Assembly: GCA_963601185.1 (NCBI GenBank)
Contig: CAVCEE010000020.1
Location: 1 to 44,051, forward strand
DNA length: 44,051 nucleotides
Reading direction: 5' to 3'
Origin: Limisoma sp963601185
GTDB taxonomy: Bacteria > Bacteroidota > Bacteroidia > Bacteroidales > Muribaculaceae
The first letter of the stretch is position 1. Each line of letters begins with the position of its first letter. A model generated the notes under the pieces. That model searched no databases and was not told the origin of the DNA. It saw only the letters and a program-made list of their open reading frames with translations. The position numbers and the translations under genes are program-made. Of this stretch, positions 26,553-34,887 are shown piece after piece.

Positions 26553-27625
26553 CTCTGCGTAAGTTTTATGCCATACTTTGCATACACCGCCATACTCTGC
26601 TCGTGGCAGACTTGGCTAATGCCTGTTCCGGCAACATTAAACAATGACTTTATGCTAATGTAGTTTTTCCCGTTATCGTAACCAAAAGAAAACACCTGCT
26701 TTTTCAACTCATTAGCCTTATCGCTGGCAGGAGCGCGCCCGGTCTTGTCATCCGCACGCAAGTCGGACGGAATACTATCCATCTTTACTGGAGCCACCAC
26801 ACCACAAGGCGGATAGCCTAGCACTGTCCACATAACGATATCCTTAACTTCTTCCGGTGAGTTCACGCCCTGGATGGCAATCGAGGCAGAGGATATGCGC
26901 CGAGGAATAAAATCATTGTCCGTAATCCACTCCACCGAGTCGTTGGCAAAGTCCTTACCGATAAGCGAATGGTAGTAGGAGCGCGACAACTTTTCGGTAA
27001 ACACCGCAGGCGTAACGCTGCGGCTTTCCAGATAAGGCATCAGCAGATGGATGGCAGTCGCCTCACGCACATAGCCATAGCCTTCCCTCTCGCGTCCAGA
27101 CTTGGAATAGTTCGTGCGTACCATATACTCCTCAACGTCGTAGCGCGCATATTTCCAGTTGTCCGTCTCAAAATATGCAGCATTTCCGTAGGCATCAATC
27201 ACTCCAAAATTAGCCTCTACACGGAGCGGCTTTGGGAGAGAGTCGAGCAAGTTGGCAAAATCGTCAACCGTGCGGCACAAGCCCAACGCCTTTGCCATCA
27301 GCACCCCCTCCTTGTCCATCACCGTAATGGTGTCGTTCTTCAGATTGTAGGATGCAGTGTTCATTATGGCAAATCCACAGTCGTTCATTCCCATCCAAGC
27401 CTCGCGGCACAACGTGTCGGAACTGTTGAACAGCGCCACATACGGGATTTGCCCCACAGAGTCAATCCGCTCAATCTTGTTGTTCAGGTCGCTCGTGTCG
27501 CGGTGCTTCCACATTATCGGACGTCCGTCGGCAGTGCATTTGCCCGAGACAATAGCCGACGTGCAAGCCTCAGCCGTAACCGCCGCGATCGCCACCGCCA
27601 ATACAGTCAATACAAACTTCTTCAT
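26549..27625 (-). CDS. C45-type acyltransferase/hydrolase (Ntn hydrolase), exported
   Basis: This 358-aa protein has a signal peptide ending in TAEA. The next residue is Cys (about 21) in CTSAIVSGKCTADGRPI, followed by WKHRDTSD. In C45/choloylglycine-type Ntn hydrolases the new N-terminal Cys is the nucleophile, and DGRPI.WKHRDT is typical of Bacteroidetes members related to acyl-CoA:6-aminopenicillanate acyltransferase. MGMNDCGFAIMNT and ANFGVIDAYGNAAYFETDN also fit. It probably cleaves or forms an amide bond in the periplasm; the substrate is unknown. I chose the ATG at 27625 because a promoter box lies just upstream of it; a longer frame to 27670 would include that promoter. Confidence 0.8.
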   Translation of the reverse strand: MKKFVLTVLAVAIAAVTAEACTSAIVSGKCTADGRPIMWKHRDTSDLNNKIERIDSVGQIPYVALFNSSDTLCREAWMGMNDCGFAIMNTASYNLKNDTITVMDKEGVLMAKALGLCRTVDDFANLLDSLPKPLRVEANFGVIDAYGNAAYFETDNWKYARYDVEEYMVRTNYSKSGREREGYGYVREATAIHLLMPYLESRSVTPAVFTEKLSRSYYHSLIGKDFANDSVEWITDNDFIPRRISSASIAIQGVNSPEEVKDIVMWTVLGYPPCGVVAPVKMDSIPSDLRADDKTGRAPASDKANELKKQVFSFGYDNGKNYISIKSLFNVAGTGISQVCHEQSMAVYAKYGIKLTQR

Positions 27626-27630
27626 AGATA

Positions 27631-27638
27631 CAAAGATA
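27631..27638 (-). promoter_or_regulatory. -7 box directly before the C45 hydrolase start
   Basis: TATCTTTG on the minus strand ends only 5 nt before the ATG at 27625. Transcription would begin at or within a few nt of the A of ATG, giving an essentially leaderless mRNA. No good -33 TTG is seen. Confidence 0.55.
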
Positions 27639-27862
27639 GCACAACCCACGAGAACTGAAAAGAAACCCACCCCCCAAATTTCATTTCCATCACTTGCTGC
27701 AACGGCAAAATTACATTATGCGGTCCCGACCTATCTGTTGTTGAAAATACTTGGCATAGGCTACCCCTAAGTCCTTATGCAATCTCCAAGGCTTCCACTA
27801 TTTTATGCCCTTACTAACACTCATTTTCTTTCCCCTTGACAAATTGTCACGTCTATCTGCCT

Positions 27863-28630
27863 TTACTTTATAAAATGCTTTATAAAACCATTTATCACGA
27901 AAAAGCATACATTTATTGCTGCCGACATTTTGTTTATTCTTTCGTTTTCAGTCTGTATTTCCCATACCTGACGGATGCTCTTCCATTTATTTGAAGACAA
28001 TGAACCTGACACCACACGATAATGCGACAATACTTCATCCAGCCCCAAACACAAAGTGCCGTTTCTCATCAACATTAGCCAAGTGGCATAATCTTGCCCT
28101 CCACGCCGAAGTGGCATTTGAAAATCTCCTGTTTGGTTGCGATCTACAATTGTTGTGGACGTGGCTATCATAGTGTTGTGGAGCAAGAAACGATAACTTA
28201 TCTTTTCCCGAACATTGCGTACAGAGCCAAGGGGATTCCCCATTTCGTCCACCGTATCCATGGCAGTACAACTGATCGCCGCACGATGCTTCTTTATGAA
28301 AGCCATCTGTTTTTCAAGTTTGCCTTCCGCCCACATATCGTCACCGTCAAGAAAGGCCACATAACGCCCCGTTGCCATATCGAGAGCCTTATTGCGTGCC
28401 ACAGCCGCACCACTATTCTTTTCAAGTTTGTGATACACTATGTTGGGAGACTTCTCCTGCAACCGTTTAATGATAGCTGCCGCCCCATCAGGTGTGCAGT
28501 CATCCACCAAAACCACCTCTATATCGGGATAGTTTTGGTTTATGACCGAAAGTATTGTCTGTTCGATAAATCGCGCTACCTTATATACAGGTATGATTAC
28601 CGATACACGTTCGTTTTCGTATAATGCCAT
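27863..28630 (-). CDS. Family 2 glycosyltransferase
   Basis: This 255-aa GT-A enzyme has VSVIIPVYKVARFIEQTI at the N-terminus, VVLVDDCTPDG as nucleotide-sugar site, NSGAAVARNKAL, and the metal-binding FLDGDD. GGQDYATWLML is in the acceptor half, where the usual catalytic ED is replaced by QD. It is soluble apart from a short hydrophobic tail (NVCFFVINGF). It is the last gene of the polysaccharide locus, 3 nt after the aminotransferase. Between it and 27625 lie about 240 bases in which I see only the C45 -7 box and a C6 run. Confidence 0.88.
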   Translation of the reverse strand: MALYENERVSVIIPVYKVARFIEQTILSVINQNYPDIEVVLVDDCTPDGAAAIIKRLQEKSPNIVYHKLEKNSGAAVARNKALDMATGRYVAFLDGDDMWAEGKLEKQMAFIKKHRAAISCTAMDTVDEMGNPLGSVRNVREKISYRFLLHNTMIATSTTIVDRNQTGDFQMPLRRGGQDYATWLMLMRNGTLCLGLDEVLSHYRVVSGSLSSNKWKSIRQVWEIQTENERINKMSAAINVCFFVINGFIKHFIK

Positions 28631-28633
28631 ATC

Positions 28634-29563
28634 TTAGTAAATAGGAGTAAGCCAGTCAAGGCGGTTTTGTAACTTGCCCTGCACGCACTCCAAATATTTA
28701 AGGTGAATGTCCTTTGTCACTTCACCTTGCTCGCCAGTACCGATTGGATAACGGTCAATGGTGTAGACTGGTGTCACTTCCATTGCGCTGCCGCAGAGGA
28801 ATGCTTCATCTGCCATATATACTTCTGTACGGTCTATCGTGCGTTCTTCAAACTTAAATCCGAGTTCTTCGGTTGCCAACTTTATAATGGTATCGCGCGT
28901 GATAGATTCCAACACGCTATCAGTTAGGCAAGGGGTTATCAACGTGTCTCCTTTCACCATGAAGAAACAACTGCCAGGACCTTCGGCAATCTTTCCGAAT
29001 TCATTCAAGAAGATGCAGGTATCATATCCGTTGCGCAATGCCTCACGCTGACCTACGCGGCTGTTGATATAGTTGGCACCACACTTTATTCGGGGACTTA
29101 AATTTTCATCGCTGATGCGTCTCCATGATGTTATGCAGCAGCTCAGACCTTTCTTATTATACTCTGCGCTTGTACGTCCGCGTGGAATGGGAGCCACAAA
29201 CATCTCTACTGGGCCGTCAGAGCCCCACGAACCGAATCCGTCTACAAATAAGGTTTGTCGTACCGAAAGATTCTCATCATACTCATTAGCCTTTACAGTG
29301 TCTACCAATGCTTTTGTAAAATCCGCCTTAGTATATTTCAAGTCAAATTGTATCAGTTTTGCCGAGCGTATCAAGCGGTCATAATGGTCGCTTAGCCGGA
29401 AGGCATACAGTTGTTTCTGTTCGTCATTCCAATAGCAAGGAATTCCCTCAAACACATTCAATCCGAACTGTGATGTCGGCGACAACACGTTCACCTTTGC
29501 ATCGTTTACATTCAGAATCTCGCCTTTCAGCCAAATTCTACGATTTGCCACATCATATTTCAT
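28634..29563 (-). CDS. Class IV aminotransferase (branched-chain/D-amino acid type)
   Basis: This 309-aa PLP enzyme has the class IV fold. QFGLNVFEGIPCY lies in the N-domain and LSVRQTLFVDGFGSWG mid-way. The PLP lysine is in RIKCGANYINSRVGQREA, followed by GYDTCIFLNEFGKIAEGPGSCFF. These are the usual signatures of branched-chain aminotransferases (IlvE). A housekeeping IlvE would not be expected inside a glycan locus, and the cofactor-site sequence EGPGSCFF differs from the usual EG.G.N.F. I infer that it transaminates a 2-oxo acid made by the aldolase encoded upstream. Gaps to neighbours are 3 and 34 nt. Confidence 0.82.
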   Translation of the reverse strand: MKYDVANRRIWLKGEILNVNDAKVNVLSPTSQFGLNVFEGIPCYWNDEQKQLYAFRLSDHYDRLIRSAKLIQFDLKYTKADFTKALVDTVKANEYDENLSVRQTLFVDGFGSWGSDGPVEMFVAPIPRGRTSAEYNKKGLSCCITSWRRISDENLSPRIKCGANYINSRVGQREALRNGYDTCIFLNEFGKIAEGPGSCFFMVKGDTLITPCLTDSVLESITRDTIIKLATEELGFKFEERTIDRTEVYMADEAFLCGSAMEVTPVYTIDRYPIGTGEQGEVTKDIHLKYLECVQGKLQNRLDWLTPIY

Positions 29564-29597
29564 CTTATCTAAATTTAAATTTGTTTATCTTTCTTGT

Positions 29598-30287
29598 TTA
29601 CATTTCATCGGGCAAATGGGCTATACGCTTCACTTCTTCATCATCGAGTGCAGCCGATTCTTCTGCACTCATACCTTCTCGCTGTTCTTCGTTGATATTG
29701 GCACTTTGAAAAACCTTAGCCACAGTCCACCATATTATTTTTGCATCCAGCCAAACCCCATCTTTCTTAAAGCGGTCTATGTATTCATTGTCAAGCGTAA
29801 CCTTCTCATCCCATGAGTTTTCGTTTCTGCCCTTACATTGTGCCAAACCAGTTATGCCGCCTTTCATCTGAAAGCGTTTCTTGTATTTTTTGTTCAGCGT
29901 GTCAAAGTCGCCCAACTCATAGGTGACGCACGGACGAGGGCCTACTACCGAGATATCTCCTTTCAACACGTTAAAGAGTTGTGGCAATTCGTCTATTGAG
30001 GTCTTTCGGATTATCGCTCCAGATTTTGTTATGCGTGGATCGTTGTCATAACTGAACAATCCCGATCCCAGATTCTCAGCATTCACCACCATCGAGCGAT
30101 ACTTCCACATTTTGAACACACGACCGTCCTTTGTCCTGCGACCTTGCTTAAACAGTATCGGACCTTTTGAGTCGCACTTTATCCAAATGCCTACTATTAT
30201 CCAAACAGGCAACAAAACAACTATGGCGCAAACTGACGAGAAGACATCAAAAAGTCTCTTTATCAAGAGATTGAATCGAAACCACAT
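29598..30287 (-). CDS. Undecaprenyl-phosphate sugar-1-phosphate transferase (initiating transferase)
   Basis: This 229-aa bacterial sugar transferase (PglC/WcaJ C-terminal type) has one N-terminal membrane hairpin (LFDVFSSVCAIVVLLPVWIIVGI) and the catalytic core signatures KGPILFKQGR, FKMWKYRSM, RKTSIDELPQLFNVLKGDISVVGPRP, KGGITGLAQCKGRN and DNEYI. It loads the first sugar phosphate onto the lipid carrier. The last 35 residues form an acidic tail (EEQREGMSAEESAALDDEE). I prefer the ATG at 30287, 4 nt after the decarboxylase stop, over 30323, which overlaps it. It is unusual in lying near the end rather than the start of the locus. Confidence 0.88.
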   Translation of the reverse strand: MWFRFNLLIKRLFDVFSSVCAIVVLLPVWIIVGIWIKCDSKGPILFKQGRRTKDGRVFKMWKYRSMVVNAENLGSGLFSYDNDPRITKSGAIIRKTSIDELPQLFNVLKGDISVVGPRPCVTYELGDFDTLNKKYKKRFQMKGGITGLAQCKGRNENSWDEKVTLDNEYIDRFKKDGVWLDAKIIWWTVAKVFQSANINEEQREGMSAEESAALDDEEVKRIAHLPDEM

Positions 30288-30291
30288 AACA

Positions 30292-31506
30292 TTAAAAGTT
30301 GAAGGTATGGAATAGGTCGTCAAATACTTCGCCTCTCTTTATCACGTCTATTTGCTCTCCCCTGATGTCAAGCACGGGGAAGTTGGGCAAGATGAAAGGT
30401 GGCTTCATTACAAGAGAATAACTGCCGCAGTTACTAATTACAATAGCATCCTCATGCGCCAACTTTCCATTGTAGCCATGATAGATCACGTCACCCTCAA
30501 TACAAGTAAACCCCACCATGTCAAGATGCTTAAATTCCTGTTGTTTGCCACCCATAGCTATCACTTCCATCGGAGGATTGATGCCGCTCATGCTGATATT
30601 CTTCTGACTTCCCAAAACCGTTGCAAAACTCTTGCCACGAATATTTTTGATAGTCTTTACCGTACCCACAAACTTCATACAGTCGCCAACTACGGCACTT
30701 CCAGGTTCTATCAGCAGTTCCGGCTTTACTTCTTTGTCGGCAAAATAATCAGCAAAGACGGTTGCTGCAGCCTCTGCATAAGCTTGATAGTCTGGAATCT
30801 CGTTCGTAAACTGAGCTTTCAGCGAGTCTGCCATCTTGCCGAACAGTCCTCCGCCTATGTCTATGCGCTCTGGTATTATGCCAAGGCGGTCTATCAGTTC
30901 CACCATGCCTTTAGCTCGTGCTGGCCAATATTCTATTTGTCGCTTTGCAAAATGGCACTGGAAGTTGATGAAGTGTACGTTTTCCGTTGTAGTAACGAAC
31001 TCCAACACTCTCTTGAAGTCATCGCTATCTACATCAAAGCCGAAACGGCTCACAACTCCGTCACCCACTTCATAATTGCAGCGAATACCCAAATCCAATG
31101 TTTTATCCGGATATCTCGCAGCTATATCCTTTACAATTTTCAATTCTTCTATGGAGTCAATATTGTCGGCACCGCCAGCAACAAGAAACTCTTCTAACTT
31201 CTTTGGATTCTTAATCGGCCCATTCCAGATGATACGGTTAGGTTTCACCCCTACACGGAGTGCTATCTCCAATTCCATCTCACTCACTACTTCGGCATAA
31301 CCACCAAGTTCATTGACTATTTTACAAAACTTTGGCGTGTAGTTTGTCTTGTATGAATATGCTATGTTAAAGTTTGGATATATCTTGCGAAACGTATCTC
31401 TCAACTCAATGAAATTCTTTCTGTACTGCACACTATCCAACAGATAGAAAGCATCACCATACTCCTTGCGGAGTTTGCTTATTACTTCTTTATTCAGTAT
31501 CATCAT
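30292..31506 (-). CDS. PLP-dependent decarboxylase (fold III, diaminopimelate/ornithine decarboxylase family)
   Basis: This 404-aa enzyme has an alanine-racemase-type barrel. The PLP lysine is in AYSYKTNYTP (the usual form is YAVKAN), CHFAKRQ follows strand 5, and RIDIGGGLFG is the phosphate-binding glycine loop. The C-terminal beta domain has IEPGSAVVGD and GFTCIEGDVI, with the active-site Cys supplied by the partner subunit. It removes the alpha-carboxylate of an amino acid. The C-GPxCESxD motif of lysA-type enzymes is altered to CIEGD, so the substrate is probably not diaminopimelate. It overlaps the aldolase gene by 4 nt. Confidence 0.82.
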   Translation of the reverse strand: MMILNKEVISKLRKEYGDAFYLLDSVQYRKNFIELRDTFRKIYPNFNIAYSYKTNYTPKFCKIVNELGGYAEVVSEMELEIALRVGVKPNRIIWNGPIKNPKKLEEFLVAGGADNIDSIEELKIVKDIAARYPDKTLDLGIRCNYEVGDGVVSRFGFDVDSDDFKRVLEFVTTTENVHFINFQCHFAKRQIEYWPARAKGMVELIDRLGIIPERIDIGGGLFGKMADSLKAQFTNEIPDYQAYAEAAATVFADYFADKEVKPELLIEPGSAVVGDCMKFVGTVKTIKNIRGKSFATVLGSQKNISMSGINPPMEVIAMGGKQQEFKHLDMVGFTCIEGDVIYHGYNGKLAHEDAIVISNCGSYSLVMKPPFILPNFPVLDIRGEQIDVIKRGEVFDDLFHTFNF

Positions 31507-32369
31507 TTCTTGTTGTTTATGTTCTCTACTATTTTGTCTACCGCTTTCACCACATGCTCATGGTTGTTCTTGAAATAGTCCACAGCTCTCTGCGCCTCTT
31601 CTTCCAACTTCCGTATCTCGGCTATGCCCATATTGAATATCCGTCTGATTTCCTCCAAGTCGGTTATAACTTTTGTGTTACAGAAACTCCTACCCACTAT
31701 CACCATCGAACTTCCTAAGCGATAGTGTTCTTTCAATACGTATGCCCCCGGCAATGCTCCTGAATGCAGACTCGCAATACCACCAAAACCGAAAGGTATA
31801 CCTTTAGCACGGATTTTACGTGTCAACTGTTCCACGATGCCGTCAGTCAATAGTTGGAACATAAATTTCATACCCATTGCAAGATGCAGGTCGTTCAATC
31901 CAATGTGAATCATATCTACCCCCGGCACATTCAATATTTCATCCAACAATATCGCCGCCTCTGGTGTTTCAAGCAATAGGCAAGTCTTAACGTCTCTGCT
32001 ATATTTCTTTGAACTGTCTTTTACATAGTCCACGAAGTCTGTCACTTCCTGCACCGTATGGAAGAACGGAAGCATCAGTATGTCAGCACCGGCTTTGACG
32101 GCAGCTTCAATTTCGTCTTTAGAGTCAAAGTACCCATTATGAACTTTGTGTATCGGATTCACACGAACTAACACTTTGGCTTTTCGTACAGCAGCCTTAA
32201 CATTTCGAATATCCTCTATCGTATGATGATTCTGCACTGTATCAAGCCCTCCTTGACGGTCATCTTTGCCGATAAATTCCATATCGACAAAAATCCAATC
32301 GACACCCGCTTGTTCCGCAATTTGCGCAACAGCAGGGTCGTTGGTTATATACATTAAGTTTAGTGCCAT
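31503..32369 (-). CDS. HpcH/HpaI family aldolase (citrate lyase-like)
   Basis: This 288-aa TIM-barrel class II aldolase shows VDWIFVDMEF, VRVNPI, ADILMLPFFHTVQEVTDFV, LLLETPEA (Glu as metal ligand) and MIHIGLNDLHLAMG (Asp as metal ligand). Relatives condense pyruvate or oxaloacetate-derived enolate with an aldehyde to a 4-hydroxy-2-oxo acid, or cleave such acids. Its start overlaps the stop of the C5-epimerase-like gene by 1 nt and its end overlaps the decarboxylase by 4 nt. The three genes are therefore likely translated together. Confidence 0.85.
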   Translation of the reverse strand: MALNLMYITNDPAVAQIAEQAGVDWIFVDMEFIGKDDRQGGLDTVQNHHTIEDIRNVKAAVRKAKVLVRVNPIHKVHNGYFDSKDEIEAAVKAGADILMLPFFHTVQEVTDFVDYVKDSSKKYSRDVKTCLLLETPEAAILLDEILNVPGVDMIHIGLNDLHLAMGMKFMFQLLTDGIVEQLTRKIRAKGIPFGFGGIASLHSGALPGAYVLKEHYRLGSSMVIVGRSFCNTKVITDLEEIRRIFNMGIAEIRKLEEEAQRAVDYFKNNHEHVVKAVDKIVENINNKK

Positions 32370-33280
32370 TACTCTAATATTTTTTGAGCAGCCTTTTTAA
32401 CAAAGGCTATCTCCCTATACAACCACTTATGTTGGAATCTATCCCAACGATCAGCATAATACTTGAACTCGTTTCTTCCTGTAAGGTCATACATCACATT
32501 CAGTTGAGCCACATGAAGTTTGTGATAGAATGGGCTGCATATACGCTTACCGTCTTCATACATACTCCAATAACTGAGGTCAAACTTTGGTAACCATTTT
32601 ACCATTGTTTCCAATGTTTTATCACGTATATTCTTAGTTTTTTCATCTTCTTTTATGGTAAGGCAATAATCCCATAATCCCCAAAAAGAGAATATCCAGC
32701 CATTTAAGATTAAGGGGTCTTTGGGACATTCGTACAAGAATACTCCATCCTCATTATATAAGGTCGGCCCTCCTTCTTCAAAGGAGGTCAGCATAAAAGA
32801 CATTGCCTTTTTGAAACAATCCAAATACTCCTCGTCACCAGTTTCATTATAAGCACGGATTAAGAGAGAAACTCCTTCTCCTTGTGCCATAGCGGAATAC
32901 GGATATGTCGGGTTTTCATATGCAAATGTCACCCATGAACCATCTTCTTGTTGGTTATCTACACCCCAGTTGGCACAGGCAATAACCTTATCAAACATTG
33001 ACTTGTCTTTCTTACCTGAAGCCCAATAAAGGTCGTATGAGGCCAAGCCATATTGGAAAATTGCTATTGAAAAATAGATTTCCTCTCCTGTATCGACAAA
33101 CGATTTTGGTACAGAGTCATCCTTCAAACCAAATCTGGAGACCTTCTCTGTGAGATTATTATAATAACCTACAACCTTATCTTTTGCATAATAGAGTCCT
33201 TCACTTTGATTGACATGATGAACGCTATTACCACTAAGCATGTTATACCATTTCTTTATTTTATATATTGATATTGCCAT
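32369..33280 (-). CDS. D-glucuronyl C5-epimerase family protein
   Basis: This 303-aa protein is the all-alpha catalytic part of C5-epimerases (C5-epim_C). ANWGVDNQQEDGSW, YPYSAMAQGEGVSLLIRAY with TGDEEYLDCFKKA, DPLILNGWIFSFWGLWDY and PFYHKLHVAQLNVMYDLTG follow the order seen in heparosan-glucuronate C5-epimerase. There is no signal peptide and no N-terminal beta domain. In animals the enzyme turns D-GlcA into L-IdoA in heparan; bacterial members are little studied. Being inside a glycan locus whose upstream neighbour supplies UDP-GlcA, it probably epimerises a uronic acid in the lipid-linked repeat or at a precursor stage. Lack of a signal suggests action in the cytoplasm. Confidence 0.82.
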   Translation of the reverse strand: MAISIYKIKKWYNMLSGNSVHHVNQSEGLYYAKDKVVGYYNNLTEKVSRFGLKDDSVPKSFVDTGEEIYFSIAIFQYGLASYDLYWASGKKDKSMFDKVIACANWGVDNQQEDGSWVTFAYENPTYPYSAMAQGEGVSLLIRAYNETGDEEYLDCFKKAMSFMLTSFEEGGPTLYNEDGVFLYECPKDPLILNGWIFSFWGLWDYCLTIKEDEKTKNIRDKTLETMVKWLPKFDLSYWSMYEDGKRICSPFYHKLHVAQLNVMYDLTGRNEFKYYADRWDRFQHKWLYREIAFVKKAAQKILE

Positions 33281-33281
33281 T

Positions 33282-34862
33282 TTACTCGAATATTTGCGTT
33301 AATATATTCTTTGCTCTTTTGGCCGAGAACCGCTCACTAAGCTCATAGCTCCTCGCTGCCATACGCCTCCGCAATGTTTGATTGGTTAGCAAAATCTTAA
33401 AAGCCTCAACATAGGCTGTTGTGTCATTGGTTTCACACAGGAAACCATTATCCCCATTGTTTACAAATTCGCTATTATACTTCCAGTCTGAGGCTATGAT
33501 AGGCAACGATGCCATCAGTGCTTCCACAAGTATTCCAGGACAACCCTCCCCAGAGTAATGGGTGGGGAATATAAGGGCATCATACTTTTTCAACGTCTCT
33601 ATCACTTCTGTGGGTTGCAACACGCCCTTATATTGAAAGTTGCTTATTTCCTTAAGATTTTGGTCATAATAGCCGTCTTTCTTTTGTCCATAGAAATCAA
33701 TTGACACATACTTATCCAAGCCATCCTTAGCCAAAAGTTTCGCTATTTCTTTTAACGTATCCAAGCCCTTTGCCTGCTCCACACGAGAAATAAAACAAAG
33801 CCTTAAGAAATTACCCCCCCCTATTTTACTTGTATATTCACCTATATATTGGCTCAAATCGGGGGCTGCGAAATCTTTACGTTTTATAAGAGCATTCGCC
33901 TTAAGCTGATACAGAAGTGTTTTGTTGTTTGCTAACATCACCACTTTCTCTATCAACTGTTGCAATCCATTTTCAAATGGAACAATGTATCCACTTCTTC
34001 CATCATCAACAAATTCGCGAGCATGCTTCCATTCTGTTACAATTACAGGTATACCCGATATATAGGCATCGACCACCGAGCCTGGAAGCCCCTCTGTATA
34101 ATAGTGAGTGGGCAGAAGCATTACATCATATAGGCTCAACGTTTCATGAATTTCTTGGGGCTGCAAAACTCCACGATATTCTACAAAATCATACCTAGCC
34201 ACGCATTCTTCAAAATACTCTTTTTCATCCGTCGCAATAGGACCATAGAACGTGATAGAGAATTTTTCTTTCCATCCATGCCCTACTATGTAGTCTGCTA
34301 AAGCAAAAATCCAATCTAGTCCCTTTTGTTTTTTCACACGAGCCATAAAGACAACTCTAAGTTTGTCTGCTTCCACTGGGCATGGTTGATAATCGAAGAA
34401 ACGAAAATTCGGAAATATATCCACATTCTTATAGTGGTAATATTCTTCCAAATCCTTCTTTAATCGTTTCGTTTCCACATGAATACCTGCAATATGCTTC
34501 AACATCGCACGATGCAATGGCAAATGCGTGAGAAACTCCTTCAACCATCCTCCCACCACAAAATAGTGTATTTTAAAGCGGAACAAGAGGGAGAGAAGGG
34601 AAATAATGGGGAAGAATACTCGTAAATTATTGTTTGCTGGCAGATAGAACAACGTGTCACACCGAATTACCTTCCAAAACATCATAAAAACAGAAAATGC
34701 ATTGCGCCTGAGACTCTGCGTGTCAAACCAATCCACGTTGTTTTCGCCCCTCTGTTCCGTCGTCAAACGATACACATCTCTCGTCTTTACCGTTTGCCCA
34801 TCCAACTGATTCGTCAGATAGCCGAAATATCCCAATACAAGTATCCTTCGTTTTTTACCCAT
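33282..34862 (-). CDS. Tandem GT4 glycosyltransferase joined at a G8 tract
   Basis: This 526-aa protein contains a complete GT4 enzyme (residues 1-350) followed by a second copy of only the GT4 C-terminal nucleotide-sugar domain (351-526). Equivalent motifs occur twice: VVFMARVKKQKGLDWI and LCFISRVEQAKGLDTL; YRGVLQPQEIHETL and YKGVLQPTEVIETL; PTHYYTEGLPGSVVDAY and PTHYSGEGCPGILVEAL (donor-site EX7E region). The junction is SKIGGGN, encoded by eight G at 33814-33821. Nine G would give GGG GGG GGG TAA and a normal-sized 350-aa GT4. This could be a real tandem enzyme, a phase-variable fusion, or two genes with one base misread. It lies 1 nt before the epimerase gene. Confidence 0.85.
   Translation of the reverse strand: MGKKRRILVLGYFGYLTNQLDGQTVKTRDVYRLTTEQRGENNVDWFDTQSLRRNAFSVFMMFWKVIRCDTLFYLPANNNLRVFFPIISLLSLLFRFKIHYFVVGGWLKEFLTHLPLHRAMLKHIAGIHVETKRLKKDLEEYYHYKNVDIFPNFRFFDYQPCPVEADKLRVVFMARVKKQKGLDWIFALADYIVGHGWKEKFSITFYGPIATDEKEYFEECVARYDFVEYRGVLQPQEIHETLSLYDVMLLPTHYYTEGLPGSVVDAYISGIPVIVTEWKHAREFVDDGRSGYIVPFENGLQQLIEKVVMLANNKTLLYQLKANALIKRKDFAAPDLSQYIGEYTSKIGGGNFLRLCFISRVEQAKGLDTLKEIAKLLAKDGLDKYVSIDFYGQKKDGYYDQNLKEISNFQYKGVLQPTEVIETLKKYDALIFPTHYSGEGCPGILVEALMASLPIIASDWKYNSEFVNNGDNGFLCETNDTTAYVEAFKILLTNQTLRRRMAARSYELSERFSAKRAKNILTQIFE
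33814..33821 (-). repeat. Homopolymer G8 tract at the GT4 domain junction
   Basis: Eight G in the coding direction, flanked by AAAATA and TAATTT. Eight G reads I-G-G-G-N and continues; nine reads I-G-G-G-stop. The flanks are nearly the same as those of the G9 tract in the C10 protease gene. Confidence 0.95.
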
Positions 34863-34887
34863 TCTACTTTCTGCTATTAGCCCACCT

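Noticed and set aside
27640..27862. Small gene or ncRNA between the C45 hydrolase and the GT2 gene
   Set aside because: No frame with a convincing start and no stable terminator hairpin was seen. Only the -7 box and a C6 run stand out.
30352..31197. A 281-codon plus-strand frame opposite the PLP decarboxylase gene
   Set aside because: The minus strand carries every decarboxylase motif; the plus frame has an unstructured composition rich in Cys, His and Tyr and no recognisable family.
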